Origin: Podospora comata | Lineage: Eukaryota; Ascomycota; Sordariomycetes; Sordariales; Podosporaceae | Assembly: GCA_017354895.1 (NCBI GenBank) | Contig: CP071494.1 | Span: 3,906,001-3,970,000 of the forward strand | Length of the DNA: 64,000 nt | Reading direction: 5' to 3' | Part shown: positions 30,544-42,193 of the stretch, piece by piece | Layout of the letters: each line of letters opens with the position of its first letter | Numbering within the stretch: position 1 is the first letter of the stretch | Translations under genes and position numbers: made by a program | The notes under the pieces: model-generated | What the model was told of the DNA's origin: nothing | Database searches by the model: none | What the model saw: only the letters and a program-made list of their open reading frames with translations

Positions 30544-32868
30544 TCAATGCCCCCCCACACCCCCCCACCTCAACCTCAACCCATCCGTCCACCTAGCATA
30601 AAGCAGATCACCCAGCGCCTTACAATGCTCCATCCCCTGCACCGCCGGCCTCCCCGGAAACTTTGCCTCCAACGCCGCCATCGCCATCTTCTCCTTATCC
30701 CGTTCCCTATTCTCTCTTGCCTCTCTCTCTCTCTCTCGTGCTTCCTTATCCGGCGACCCCCCTCCCCTTCCCCCATTAACGATCCCCAGCGCGTTCTCCG
30801 CCCCACCAATATTACTCTCCCTCCTCCTCCTATGAGACGCGAGATGTGGGTTATCCTGTGAAATCATCAACTTCGTCGGTGAGCTTGACAACCCTGGTGG
30901 TGGCGGCAAGGCTGCTGGTTTTGTTCTTTGGTCTTTGACGACTGTTCCTCCTTGGGGGGTGCCCTCGCTGAGGGTTTGTTTATGTTGTTGCTGTTGTTGG
31001 TATTGCTGCTGCTGCTGCTGCTGCTGTTGTTGTTGTTGATTATGATGATGTTGTTGTTGTTGGGGTAGTTGCGGGACAAAAGCATTGCTTAGCTTTGTGT
31101 CTTGAGATACTGTCGACATGATGCTTCGGAGGAGGTGATAGGACCCCTCTGGGTCGACAGCATCTAGATGGGCCAAAGCGTCAGATAACCTCGCCAGTGC
31201 TTCCCTTTTTGCTGAGCCTGCTGTCTGGGCGTGGAGTTCGTCTAGACAGGGTTCTAGAGCCTTGTTGTAGAGCCTTCTTCCTAAAAAGGCTTCTTTGCTG
31301 TGCGGTTCTACCGGGGCTTGGTACGAGTACGATGTTGGTGGTCTGTTCTCGCTGTTGTCATAGATGAACGAGTCACTGGGGGAGGAACCGCCATGAGGTG
31401 AAGGGTTGGTCGATGTGTCAGATGGTACCCTCCGGAATAAACGCATAGTCGAGCCCGAGTTACCAAACGACATGTCTGGTTGTAATGGCCGTTTAGCCGC
31501 AACAGACGCACGGGGCGAGCCGTTGGAAACCTGGCGGTTGGCTTGCTGGCTTTGACGGAGGGACTGGCGGCGGACTGTCGACTTCCGGACGGTACTTGGG
31601 GTGGTGGGCTGGAGGGGCCCATCTTTGACGTCGAGCTTATGCATGGCGTCCTCTATCCCGTGAACGACAGACGGTTTTCTAGACCTGACCGTACCGCGTT
31701 TTTGTTGTGGGACGACTGATTTGACCGTGTCAAACACCCACTCGTCTGCCCCATCCTTGGGCGAGAGAGTTTGCAGCGTCTCTTGATAGTACACTGGCAT
31801 CTTCACACGCTCCGTCTTGGCATCGGCAACTTGCTTGCGGTATATGAGCTCCTGGAGAGCTTCCACTTTGCCGGCTGAACGGATGAACCGATGCTTAAGC
31901 AGTTCCTTTGCGGTGGGCCGGAGATGCGGTGCTTTGACGAGACATTGTGCGATGAAGTCCTTGAACTCCTTGCTAAACTTCCCTTCGAGCCTCGGGGGGT
32001 CCTGCTTAGGGATCTGGAAGAGAACTTTCATGGGATGTGTCTGAGCATGGGGTGGCTCGCCAGTCGCAAACTCAATCGCCGTGATGCCCAAGGACCAGAT
32101 ATCCGCTTTGAAATCATAGCCATTCTGCTGGATGACTTCAGGGGCCATCCAAAAGGGAGTGCCGACGAAGGTGTTGCGCTGCGACTTCATATGCGTCAGC
32201 TGGGCGGCAACACCAAAGTCGGCAAGCTTGACTTTTCCAGTCTCTGACAGCAAGACATTGGCAGCCTTGATGTCACGATGAATCTTGCCCTCTGCGTGGA
32301 GGTATTCCAGACCAAGTAGCAGTTCTCGGCAAATGATGGCAATATGGACTTCTGGAAACACGCCCGGTTTGAGCTGCAATGTAACTGTTAGAACGGGGCA
32401 TCGCCAAGAGGCACGATTGAGTAAAGTGCATGCATACCAAATCCAGGCAGGACCCTCCTCCCAGATATTCCATCACAATCCACAGCTTGTGTCCACGGAG
32501 AAAGCTGGCCTTGTACTGGGTGACATGAGTACTGGCGCAGGTGCTGAGCACGGATATTTCTTGCTGAATTTCATGGATATCATCGTCACTAGACTCGAGA
32601 TCGATCTGTGCGCAACACAATGACATTAATACCACAGAACGGCCGAGACATGTTTGACTGACGAGGAAAATGACAAAAAACCACCATACATGTTTGATCG
32701 CAACTGTCTCCCCTGTCTTCTTCTCAATGGCCTTGTAGACCACGCCAAAACTACCGCCTGCGTCAAAGTCAGTTTCCCACGTTCCAGGGCAGGGCAACAG
32801 CGCAATGCGCACTCACGGCCGAGCTCCTCCAGCACCTGGTAGTGGTCTGCGACGCCTTCGTCTGCCAT
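30544..32868 (-). CDS. STE20/germinal-centre-type serine/threonine kinase
   Basis: Four exons, 32868-32817, 32757-32690, 32605-32438 and 32373-30544, coding 705 residues. The kinase domain occupies about residues 9-260: glycine loop LGRGSFGVVYKAIE (assembled across intron 1), VAIKHIDLE with the catalytic Lys, catalytic loop HRDIKAANVLL, DFGVAAQL and the STE20-group activation segment TFVGTPFWMAPEVI. The sequence is of the GCK-III kind (mammalian MST3/4, fungal Sid1/Kic1/Ppk11, Neurospora MST-1), kinases of the septation and morphogenesis networks; which orthologue it is I cannot settle. The long C-terminal half is Ser/Pro-rich, with a polyGln/His tract at about residues 430-465, and ends in a conserved helical segment (ALEAKFPGRPAVQGMEHCKAL). 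Confidence 0.93.
30978..31072 (-). repeat. Polyglutamine/histidine codon run in the kinase gene
   Basis: CAG/CAA runs (read as CTG/TTG on the plus strand) interrupted by His and Tyr codons encode a Gln-rich linker in the regulatory half of the kinase. It is a likely length-variable microsatellite. Confidence 0.85.
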
Positions 32869-34371
32869 TGCGCCTCAGCCCACACACGCGATGGTGGAGT
32901 ATTCGTAGGGTTGGGTCTGCCCTTGGTCGCAAATCGATCGGGGTGATTAGATAGGCGCGAGGCGGGGATTCAAGGTTATTAAAAGCAACCGAGCGCAACC
33001 TGGGTCCTGGACTGTTGTCGCCTTTCCAAACCGAACCTCGATGGTCCTAGAGAAGTCCTTGGGAAAAAGGAGAAGGGATGGGTTGGGACGGGAGAGACCG
33101 GAGGCGGAGAAAGCGAGGGAGGGAGGAGGGAGTTCGGACGGTTTTCTTTCTTGTTGATGGGATCCTGGGCTGGACAAGAGGAAACAGCGCCCGCGTTGCG
33201 CCTGTGTCAGCCGTTCGCTATTAAACCCCTGGATCTGGTGTTCTCAGTTGGCGGCTTGGTTGTCCGGGTGCTGGGTTTGGCGGGCACGGGCCATTGTTTA
33301 CTTAAAGATCTAGCGGGAGGTAGGGCGGACCCTGGACGAGTTTCGGAGTGCCGCCCGGATCTGCAGCGGCGTTGGCGTTGTTGTTGTTGGTCGAGATACG
33401 AAGACTGATGAGAAGATGCTGTACCCGTCCAGTAGCAGGGCGGATGGGGCCAGAATCATGGTGTTTTTTGAGTGAATACTCCACGGCTGGGAATAGAAAA
33501 GTGGACGACGGGTCGAGACAGTTCTTGAAGAACCGGCGTTTCTTTCAACTGCAGCTTGCAGCGTCCTGCATTCCACAGGCTGCAGCTCGAGGAACAGCGC
33601 GCTAAGGGCCAATCAACGACACCCTCAACCAAACGCCCGGCACTTGGGCGGCATGCTACCGAAAAGCCTTGCTCAGGTGGGGTGGTGGCCGGTTGCCCCA
33701 CGCAACGACACAGCTGGAGAGGGAGCTTGGGCCTTGCTTTCGACCGCCCTTGGGGGCTCACCAGCCGTCTCCATTTGCTGAGAGATCCTTGTTCCGCCCT
33801 GAACAAAATGCCCGCCCGGCTGTTACCCTTCATCTGCGTTTGCTATTACAACTGAACTCCACGAGCACCTACATAGTGGGGGAAACTAAGGCCTGGGATC
33901 CCTTCGCCTGTATTCCATTCTTTCCTGCCCGTCGTCGTCGTCACTTTGGTTGTGGTCGCGTGGTGAAGTTGCTGCTGTGAAGTTCCTTGTTTCTGTTGTC
34001 CACTGGTCCTGGTCTGGCGTCTGCCCTGTCTTGGCCTTGGATGGCGCCGCTCCTCGACATCTCCACAGCTGCTTCCCAGCCTCCAGGCGAGTTCGATTCT
34101 TAGGCCGGTGCCGTCATTAACATTCATTCATTCATTCATTTTGGCGCGCAACAACCTCCTCTTGTGTACCTGCATTTGTATACATACGACGACCTGTGCG
34201 AGCACCGCAACTCGAGCACTCGAACGACCGCGGCACCATTGTTTGCGCCGAGTCGCAGCAGCGACGACAATCGACATCAAATCACTGTACAGGGGCACTA
34301 ACCGACCGCTGCGTTATTGTACCTGCCACTGTCACTGCCGCCTTGGACGACTCGATTGAAGATTCGCAAAA
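32869..34371. other. Divergent upstream region, kinase / cyk3
   Basis: 1.5 kb between start codons of two morphogenesis genes. No coding frame or RNA gene is supported. A short ATTC repeat (CATTCATTCATTCATT) lies at about 34123-34139. Long leaders for both genes are probable. Confidence 0.4.
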
Positions 34372-37300
34372 ATGGTGCCTGCGCCATTACCATTACCGAC
34401 GCGCTTCCCGTGCTGGGTCAGGGCGGTTTATTCTTGGGGAGGAGAGGTTCGTGCGATGCAATGCCATGCGATTGTTGATTTTTCTTTTCTTTTCTTTTTT
34501 TTCGCGGCTCGGGGACTCAGCTAACGGCATTGTTTTGTTCTTTTGTTCTAGAGCAAGCGAGATCTTGGATTTATTGAGGGAGATTTAATTGAATGTCTGA
34601 ATGCCGGCGATGGCTCGTGGTGGACAGGTCGTCTATTTCGCGACAGAAGAGCGGTCGGACTGTTTCCTTCTAATTTTGTCGAAGTATTGCCAGAGACGTT
34701 TCGCCCAACGACGAGGTCAACCAGCCCCTTGCCAAACGGTAATACACCAAGTCCAAAGCATACGCCACAAAAATCCAGGACGTTTCGGAAACCATTCGAG
34801 GCTTATGCAAAAGCGCCGCATTATACGACAGCAAAGGTCCCAGAAACGTTCAGAGATGGCTACAAGAAAGAAGATGCGGTTCCAGTCGCCCGATCCCGCG
34901 ATACATCGGTCAACTCGATGGACAATACCTCCCCAGTCCGCCCATCTACTAGAAGGCAACGAGAGATTTCGCCCGCACCCCCTTCGAATTCCAGTTATAA
35001 TTACCGAGCACCCTCTCCCGCTCCAACTCACCACCAAAATTATGGGTCAAGAAGCCCTTCACCTATGCCGGAATATCACCATGGTGGTTCTAGGGCACCA
35101 TCTCCCGCCCCTCCTCAACACCACAACTACATCTCCAGATCTCCGTCACCGGCACCACCGCAGGATGTGGGATACGACCCGCGCGCTATTTCACCCGTGC
35201 CACCACATCATGGTAACTATGACATGAGGGCCGCTTCGCCAGCTCCCCCACACCACGGGGGTTATGATATGAGGGCGGCATCACCAGCGCCGCCGCATCA
35301 CGGTGGCTATGATATGCGGGCAGCTTCCCCAGCACCACCGCAACACAATGCCTATAGCATGAGGGCAGCATCGCCAGCTCCTCCCCAACATGGTGGCTAC
35401 GGCATGAGAGCAGCGTCTCCAGCACCTCCGCAACATCATGCCTACGATTCAAGGGCGCCATCTCCAGCGCCCCCACAAGATGATGGATTTGACCCCAGAG
35501 CACCATCACCCACTCCTTCATACATCCCTTACAGGCCTCCCGAGGCGAGACAACAGAGCTCTTTCCACCGGAGTCTGGATTCGACAATGCCATCCAGGCC
35601 ACCTCTCTCCCACCGCCACCATGTACATCATATGAGCTTAGAGAGGCACAACTCTCCAGCACCTCCTCAGCATGGGAGACAGCACACGTACCATCTAAGT
35701 CTCGACCGAAACATTGATAGGTCAGATTCGCCTCCTCCTCCACCACCGCCTCCCCACCGAACCAAGGTCACGCGGCAGGAGTCTCAGTTCTCTCAGGATG
35801 AAGGTTACTTTACGGGCATTTCCAGGGAGCAGTCAGCACTATCGAGAGGAAATTCCAATGCTTCATATGGACAGGGCAACGTTTCACGACATCACTCTAA
35901 CGCGTCCTACGAACCACCACAACAATCAGGTTTTCACACGCCGAGGACGCTTACAACCCCTTGCCCGCCCTCTCCTGGTATCGATGGCCTTACACCATCA
36001 CCGCTAAGAGAAGCGATGGATGATGTGATGGAGCAGTTGGATGCTCTCGGTGCTGGTTCCACTGTCAGTGCCGGCCGTGAGCCATCTCCAGAACCGCCTG
36101 TGTTGGACCCTTGGTCCCCTGCTTCGTTTGATATGGTGCATGCGCGTTCAAGAAAGGAGCGGAAGCGGACCTCGCAGCTACGGCCCAATACATCAATGGG
36201 GATACCAGCTCATATTGACGAGGGGTATGAAACAAACAGCGGTACGGCCGACTCGTCTGTGGAACCAACGCCACTCGAAAGCTCTCAAGAACCACATCTC
36301 CCGCAGCTCAGCAACTATGTCGAGCGCATGGAATCCAGACTCAGAACCATGCACCAGCATAATGCTAGCGTTACTGAAGAGGACGAAGCCCCTCCACCGC
36401 CACCTAAGAGCAGCGTGTATGACAGGCCAAAGTCTTCCATGGGTATGGATGCCCCACCGGAGCAAAAGTTGAGGCACAAGAAGTCGGGCTATGAAGGCGT
36501 GGGCCGGAATATCCTCAACAGGACCTTTACCACCAAAACCAATTCAACAAATAGCTCATCGAACACGCAGAGTACCGATCGGAGCTTGATGAGCGGTGTG
36601 TCAGCTGGAGGAATCAGCGCAACGAGCGCCGGCAGCCTTGCACGCAAGAATCGGAGTAGGGCCCATAGCGCGCTTGGTTTGCGGGAGCTTCTAAACGACG
36701 CTGATAGCGGTCGGCCTGAGACGCCCTTTTCAGGAGTGACTTATCATAGTAGCCACGCGTCTGACCACCAGAATCAGCAACAGCGCTCCAAGTCACAGTT
36801 GGGCTTCACCGAGGATCCCATGCCTGCGCTTCCCGGTCTTGGAGGTCTGGTAACACCCAAGCCGAAGAAGCAGAATTTTATCAAGCGCATTCTGGAGTCT
36901 GCCAAGACGGGAGTGGCCAGCACGCGAGGAAGCATCGCCGCTGCTGGAGCTAGCACCTCCAACCTTTCATCCTCGAATCGCTCTACACCTGCCCTAACCT
37001 CAATGTCTTCTGCCGCGTTGCTCCCTAGCAAGATGCCACCCCCCAGGGACATGGGCATGGGTGGCGGCGTTGATTGGGTGCAGGTTCGTCGTGATATTAA
37101 CCGGTCGAATTCGCTGAGCTTCAACGAAAAGGTGGAGAGAAAAGAAAGATGTCAGATGTTGGATTATCCAGCGCTTGATCCAGTCGACGAGCTGTACAGC
37201 AGTATCGACGGTGATGAGGGGGCTGATGGGATGCCAGTTGCTGAGCCGACTAACTATCATGCCATTAACTTGAGCCAGGTGGACAAGAACTCGCGGTTCC

Positions 37301-38787
37301 TGACGAATCTTGCGCCGACGACCACGGCCATCACCTTGGCGACAACATTCGTCTGCCGTCCCTATCGGAGTGATGTCCAGAGACTGCGAGCCATCTTTAC
37401 TTGGGTTGCTGAGCATATCAGCTGGGAAGAGGATTTTGAGGGCGAGGTTGATACTAGACAGGTCATTCAGTCCCGACGTGGGTGTGCCGAGGAGTATGCC
37501 GTGCTGGTGTTGGAAATGTGCGCCGCCGTCGGCCTTGGCTGCGAGGTTGTTCGCGGCTACCTCAAAACTCCGGGAGAGATTCCAGAAGTCAACATCATGC
37601 CCAGATCCAACCACTGGTGGAACGCTGTCCTGGTCGATAATGAGTGGCGCTTCATGGACTGCTGCCTTGCCAGTCCATCGAACCCTAAGCGGGCCTTGTA
37701 CTCGAGCCACAGCTCATCATCCGCCGACCCTTGGTGGTTCCTCGTCCGCCCATCCGAGCTTTGCTGGACGCACATCCCAGAGCACCACGCCCAGCAGCAC
37801 CTGTGCCCACCCGTGGCCCACGAGACGCTCCTCAATCTCCCCTGCGCTTGCCCGCCTTTCTTCAAGAACGACCTGCAAATGGTGGACTACAACACCTCCC
37901 TTGTCCGCATCGAAGATCTCGAGATGGTTCATGTTAAGTTTAATGTGCCTCCTGATGTCGAAGTCGCCGCCGAGGTTGAGGTCCGGGCTTACTCCCGAGA
38001 TATGGACGGCGACCTTTTTGAGTCTGGCGATGTAGTAAAGAAGCGAGCTCTCGCCCAGGCAGACTGGCATGGCGGCGTGAAGCGGTACACGGTCAAGGCT
38101 CTCCTCCCCGGCGACGAAGGAACCGGTGTCCTGAAAATCTATGCCGGCAAGCGTGGGTTGATGCACAGCATCAAGGACATCCCCCATCCCTTGGCTTTTG
38201 CCCTGCCAGTCATCCACACGGGCGAAAACCCACCCTACGAATTCGTCACCCGCCACCCCACCCCCCACGCGCAAAGACACGACATTTACGTTGTCCAACC
38301 CCAGTGCCAGCGGTTAGCACTGAACAACACGTTTGTGTTTGCCATCCGTCAACATCCCAGCTCGGCAGCCATCACGCCCGTGTCCCCCGCCGAGGAAAAC
38401 AGAAGGGGAGGCGCGAGCCCGATACCGTTTATGCGGCCTGGTAGTGCCATGAGCATGACTAGTAGTGCGGCTGGGTCCATGCCGTCGACGACTACATCCA
38501 ACAGCAGCGGGGGCAGTAGCAAGCCGGCGAAACTGGCGATTCAAACCCCAGGAGGAAAAATCTTGAGGTTGATGAGAAAGGAAGAGAGGAGAGGGGTGGG
38601 AATCGCGGGCAAGATCATGTCGCCCAGCTCGTCGGGGTTGCACAGCGAGGAAGGGGTGGATGCGGGGGATGGGGGGTTGTGGGAGACGATCATCAAGTGT
38701 AGCGAGCGGGGCGTCTGGAGGGGGTTGGTGCTTGCTGATCGGACGGCTAGGTGGTGTGTTTTCGCGGAGTGGGTTTGCGAGGGTTAA
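34372..38787 (+). CDS. cyk3: Cytokinesis protein Cyk3: SH3 plus transglutaminase-like domain
   Basis: Promotes primary septum formation and actomyosin ring closure at the division site. Exon 1 34372-34446 encodes 25 residues (MVPAPLPLPTRFPCWVRAVY), intron 34447-34551, exon 2 to 38787; 1436 residues. The SH3 domain spans about residues 15-72 (RAVYSWGGE/SKRDLGF..GDLIECL..GDGSWWTGR..GLFPSNFVEVL) and needs both exons. A long disordered region with a 15-residue Ser-Pro-rich repeat follows. The transglutaminase-like domain near 935-1070 keeps all three catalytic-type residues: Cys about 1003 (RRGCAEEYA), His about 1046 (NHWWNAV) and Asp about 1061 (WRFMDCC). A beta-rich C-terminal module typical of Cyk3 completes it. 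In many members the triad serves structure more than catalysis; activity here is open. Confidence 0.95.
35008..35499 (+). repeat. 45 bp coding tandem repeat in cyk3
   Basis: Eleven units in frame, ten of 15 codons and one of 14, with consensus (A)(A/P)SPAPPxHxxYxMR. Units 6 and 7 are identical in protein and nearly so in DNA, while outer units have diverged, showing recent expansion in the centre of the array. Confidence 0.9.
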
Positions 38788-39551
38788 GCCTTTCTCTCCT
38801 CTGTCCACATGATATATACAGCTCCCGGTTTGCGGGGGCATAATATGGGTTGTTTGATGAAGTGTGTTTGGATTTGTTGTTGGAATATACACGGGTGGAA
38901 GATGTGGGTGTTATACAAAGAAGCCAAAAAGCAGGGTTTGTTTGACTATTTTTTGTCTGGAACATATAACAGATACCAAGGTTGTTGGAAGGGGTTGTGT
39001 GGTATAAGCAAAGGGGATATTTTATTGGTTTCTTTTTCGCTTCACACATTATATCATTAATTTTGTTTGAGAGAGTGAAGGGGGGAGAGGGGGGGAAGCC
39101 ATAGCCTGGGAAATGTGGGAATTTGCATATAGGGATGGCGTTGTATCATTAGGCGATTTTTAAACTTTTTCGACTTTTGGTTGGTGGCTGCAGGAGAAAG
39201 AGATATGTGTGTATCTCGGGTGTGCAGATACTGTTTGTTGTAGTGTGTATGTTTGGGGGAGAGAAAATAATGGTGTTTGTATCTTGTGTTATATACCATG
39301 AAAGTAATTGACTGATATTGACACTTGCCCATGTTGAGAGTAGGTGTCAGATAGATGTCTAATGATTCAGCAATGAGATTTTCTCATACCAGATACAGTT
39401 TTGAACCAGGAAGATCTTCCAGAGAGTAGTCCTCATCAATCTGAATGAGTATCCGGACTGGTGGACAAAAAAGGGAGTGGAAATATGAAAGTTGGAACTG
39501 CTGCCAAGACTTGGTGATGGAGTTTATATGCACTCTCCCAAAACAGCAAAA
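38788..39551. other. Intergenic: cyk3 3' side
   Basis: 760 bp that hold the cyk3 3' UTR and the downstream flank of 5S copy B (minus). T/G-rich on the plus strand without a credible reading frame. Confidence 0.4.
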
Positions 39552-39669
39552 ACATACAACACCAAAGAATCCCCAGTGGTCACCCACCTGAGTACTAGTT
39601 TGGCTGTCAGCTGTTGACTCAGGCAGAGTGGACGGGATGCCGTATTTTCAGCTGCATATGGTCGTATGT
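39552..39669 (-). rRNA. 5S rRNA, copy B (divergent)
   Basis: 118 bases on the minus strand with the same termini as the copy at 28219 and identical GGUGGGUGACCACUGGGGA, but many differences elsewhere. Several differences are paired: the stem CAACUG/CAGUUG of copy A is CAGCUG/CAGCUG here, GGGA/UCCC is GGCA/UGCC, and the GGCAG/CUGCU stem is GCCAAA/UUUGGU. Thus the fold is kept. A TATA-like box (CTATAATATC) lies about 23-31 bases upstream, and T5 directly follows the 3' end. A functional variant type is more likely than a pseudogene. Confidence 0.9.
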
Positions 39670-39817
39670 GCCTTTGTCGAGCAGAAAATGATATTATAGG
39701 TATCTCAGAGTCCGATTACGCCCACAGAAGCCACACCCATAGACAAGAGCAAATAATGATACCCTATATATATGTACAAATAATACAGTCATCTACCATC
39801 TGTTCAAACCACTTTAA

Positions 39818-40858
39818 TCAGCTCCCCCACCTCGGCAAATAAAACCTCACATTCTCATACACCAAAAACGTCACCCACGTCGCCGGCAAAACCCTCACAA
39901 CACCAGGCATAACCCCCCGATAAAACCCCCTTATCCCCTCCTCCCTCCAAAGCTGCCTCACCACGCCCTTTATCCCCCTGCCAAACCTCTCCTCTGCCTC
40001 GTAGCCCTGTAACCTGCTCCTCAGTACCTGAAGCGGGTAGGTAATCCCCCCAGCAACCAACTTGGCAATCGTACTCAAGACAACAGTCGCCTCATTGCTC
40101 ATATCCCCTTCCTTCCTCTCCTTATGCCGTGCCGAGTACATCTTCTTGAGCGGGTCATAGACAGCAAACTGCACCGCCCCGTGACTAACAGCCAACATCC
40201 CCACCCCCAACCCTCTATAAAACCCCTTTATCCCCTCCGTCTGAAACAAATCGACAGCCCCGGCGAGCATGTGAGGGTAGGCACCCTTTGTCCCCGCGTC
40301 AGAGGAGACCATCCGTGTCTTGAGCACCCAGATCGGGTTGGTGATAATCTGAGTTAGCGCCCCGGCTGCCAACGAGGCAACAAAAAAGTCTGGTGGTGAC
40401 AGGCCCCCCACATTTTGCTGGGAGGGGGAGGATGACGAGGATTTGAGATACAAGATCCCCCTCTCAACATTATTCTTGAAAAAGAAAAACGACGCCCAGC
40501 TCGTGGCATTCCCGATCAAGTTGGGTGTTAACCCCCTATACAGACTCGCGAGCGGTTTCGGGTTGGAGCTGAGCGTGCGGATCAAAGAGACTGTTGTTGG
40601 TGGGGGGGTATTAGGGCTGTGTGACGAGCGGTGGACTAATTTCACCAGTCAGTACACCTTGTCATATAAATTTGAGACGAGGAGAAATAAATAAATAAAA
40701 TAAAAAAATGTACTCTGCATTCGTGTCTTGACTATATCAAGCGGGTGCACAATCAGGGTGGCCATGGTGCCGGCCGACAAGCCGGCCACCGTCTCGACGA
40801 GCGCGGGGGAGGAGAGCCTCCCGCCGCCGCCGCGCTCATCTTGTGGTGGTTTCGTCAT
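39818..40858 (-). CDS. flx1: Mitochondrial carrier, FAD/folate type (Flx1-like)
   Basis: Inner-membrane solute carrier with three repeats of two helices. Exons 40858-40714 and 40635-39818 with a 78 bp intron; 320 residues. Carrier signatures are HPLDIVKTRMQ in repeat 1 (ending at the splice junction), NPIWVLKTRM in repeat 2 and YPLQVLRSRLQ in repeat 3. The PIW (in place of the usual PxD), together with YRGLTPNLIGNATSWASFF, marks the folate/FAD/NAD subgroup, and within it the match is best to Flx1, which moves FAD across the inner membrane. The intron splits directly after the first signature. Substrate assignment is by subfamily marks, not proven. Confidence 0.9.
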
Positions 40859-41439
40859 TTAAAACCTGGGGTGAAACTGTCTAGCTACATGACATCGTAA
40901 ACAAACGGCTCCGTGTAAACAAAAATCAAACGGTGCGCATGTGTAGGCGCAAAAGCGAGTGTTGTTTATCAAGAGTCGCGGAAAAAAAGCTATGACGCAA
41001 GGGTTCCTGTTGTTCGTCCCAAAAAAAAGTTTCCGGGATCCTCGGCCGAGCATGGCCGACTGAAACCGGGATTTAAGAAGCATTTTTCGGCGCCGTTTGG
41101 CCGGCGACGGTGATAGCTACGCCAAGACTTGAAATCCACGTTAGCTTGACAAAGAGGGAGAAAAAGAAAGAGCAAAATTAACAGTCATGAGTAGATTCAT
41201 GATGCAGGAGTTGTGTCTGCTATTATAATGTACAATCGCGGTTATGGTATCACTTGCCCGCCCTCGTTTGCTCTGTTGATGACGAACTACCCCCAACCCA
41301 TGATCCCGCTTTATCCCTCCTGATGCCCCTTGCCCGTTGCGCTTTTCCCAGCGCGGCGCCATCATTTTGAGTTGTTGTACTGATACACTCGGTCCATCAC
41401 TGTTCCCTTTCCATATCTCGAGGTATTTATCGTCGCTAC
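40859..41439. other. Intergenic between flx1 and tom7
   Basis: 580 bp, flx1 promoter and tom7 3' UTR. T/A-rich patches; short frames on the minus strand (40859-41365) overlap one another and are not convincing. Confidence 0.4.
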
Positions 41440-41836
41440 TTAAGAAAGGGGAGAGAGGAGGCTGCAGAGATAGTTAGATGCTGAGGTTCAAAGATCGGGT
41501 GTCAGGACAAAGCGTCGGCGGAGACATACCGGACCATGGATGGCCGAGGGTCGCTGCGGGTGTAGCCTGTTAAGTGTCAGTTGTCATGTTTTTGCTAGAT
41601 AACCAGACAAGGTGACATACCAAGATAGAGGATGAAGGGGAGATAGCCACTGCTACAGTCAGTATTTCGCTCGCTAAAGCTGTCCGGCTCGTCCAACATA
41701 CTAGTGAAGAGCAACGCGCGAGATCTCAATGAGCTTGCCAATGCGCTCCTGTTGCGTGGTTAGCCAGCTGCTTCATTCCCTCGTCACCCTGCCGGTCAGG
41801 TCTGCGTACCTTGGACTCCTCTGAAAGACGGAACAT
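41440..41836 (-). CDS. tom7: Tom7, small subunit of the mitochondrial outer-membrane translocase
   Basis: Regulates assembly and disassembly of the TOM complex. The gene is split into five tiny exons, 41836-41810, 41748-41702, 41649-41621, 41566-41530 and 41461-41440, with introns of 52-68 bp; all junctions are GT-AG and the frame holds, giving 53 residues. The order of motifs is that of Tom7: LSEESKERIGKLIEISRVAL (amphipathic N-terminus), HYGYLPFILYLGYTRSD (the membrane helix, with the conserved HYG and LYLG), RPSMVR and the end LLSPLS. No open frame longer than 16 codons belongs to it, so it is easily missed. It is divergent from the SF3b4 gene. Confidence 0.92.
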
Positions 41837-42193
41837 TTTGGCGGTTTGTGATTGTCCTGATATGGGAATCTGGGGTATGTGGTCGTCGTGGGGTTGCAAG
41901 ATGGAGCAGTCTCTCAATCAATGATGATGTTTGAGTGGCAGAATTGGTTTTTGGGCGGTCACTTCCTGGACAAAGCTTGGCGCGGCTGACCCATGTCGCC
42001 CTGCAAGCTGACCCCTGCAAGTCAACCGCCAGACCCACCCACCTTCTCCAGAAAACTCGCGACTTCTCAACGCACCGCGCTTCTTTGGTGGAAAGGTAGC
42101 TGCGAGAGGCGTCTTTTTACAATTGACGAAACCACCACCCAGTTGCCATCCAGCAAGCCCCCTTTCTCCACGACAGGTGTAGATAATTCCAAA
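41837..42193. promoter_or_regulatory. Divergent promoter tom7 / SF3b4
   Basis: 357 bp between start codons of tom7 (minus) and the SF3b subunit 4 gene (plus). It must contain both promoters; no TATA box is evident, and GC-rich direct motifs such as GCAAGCTGACCCCTGCAAGT occur near 42003-42022. Confidence 0.5.

Noticed and set aside
35008-35499. CRISPR-like array
   Set aside because: The 45 bp periodicity is an in-frame coding repeat without spacers, inside cyk3.
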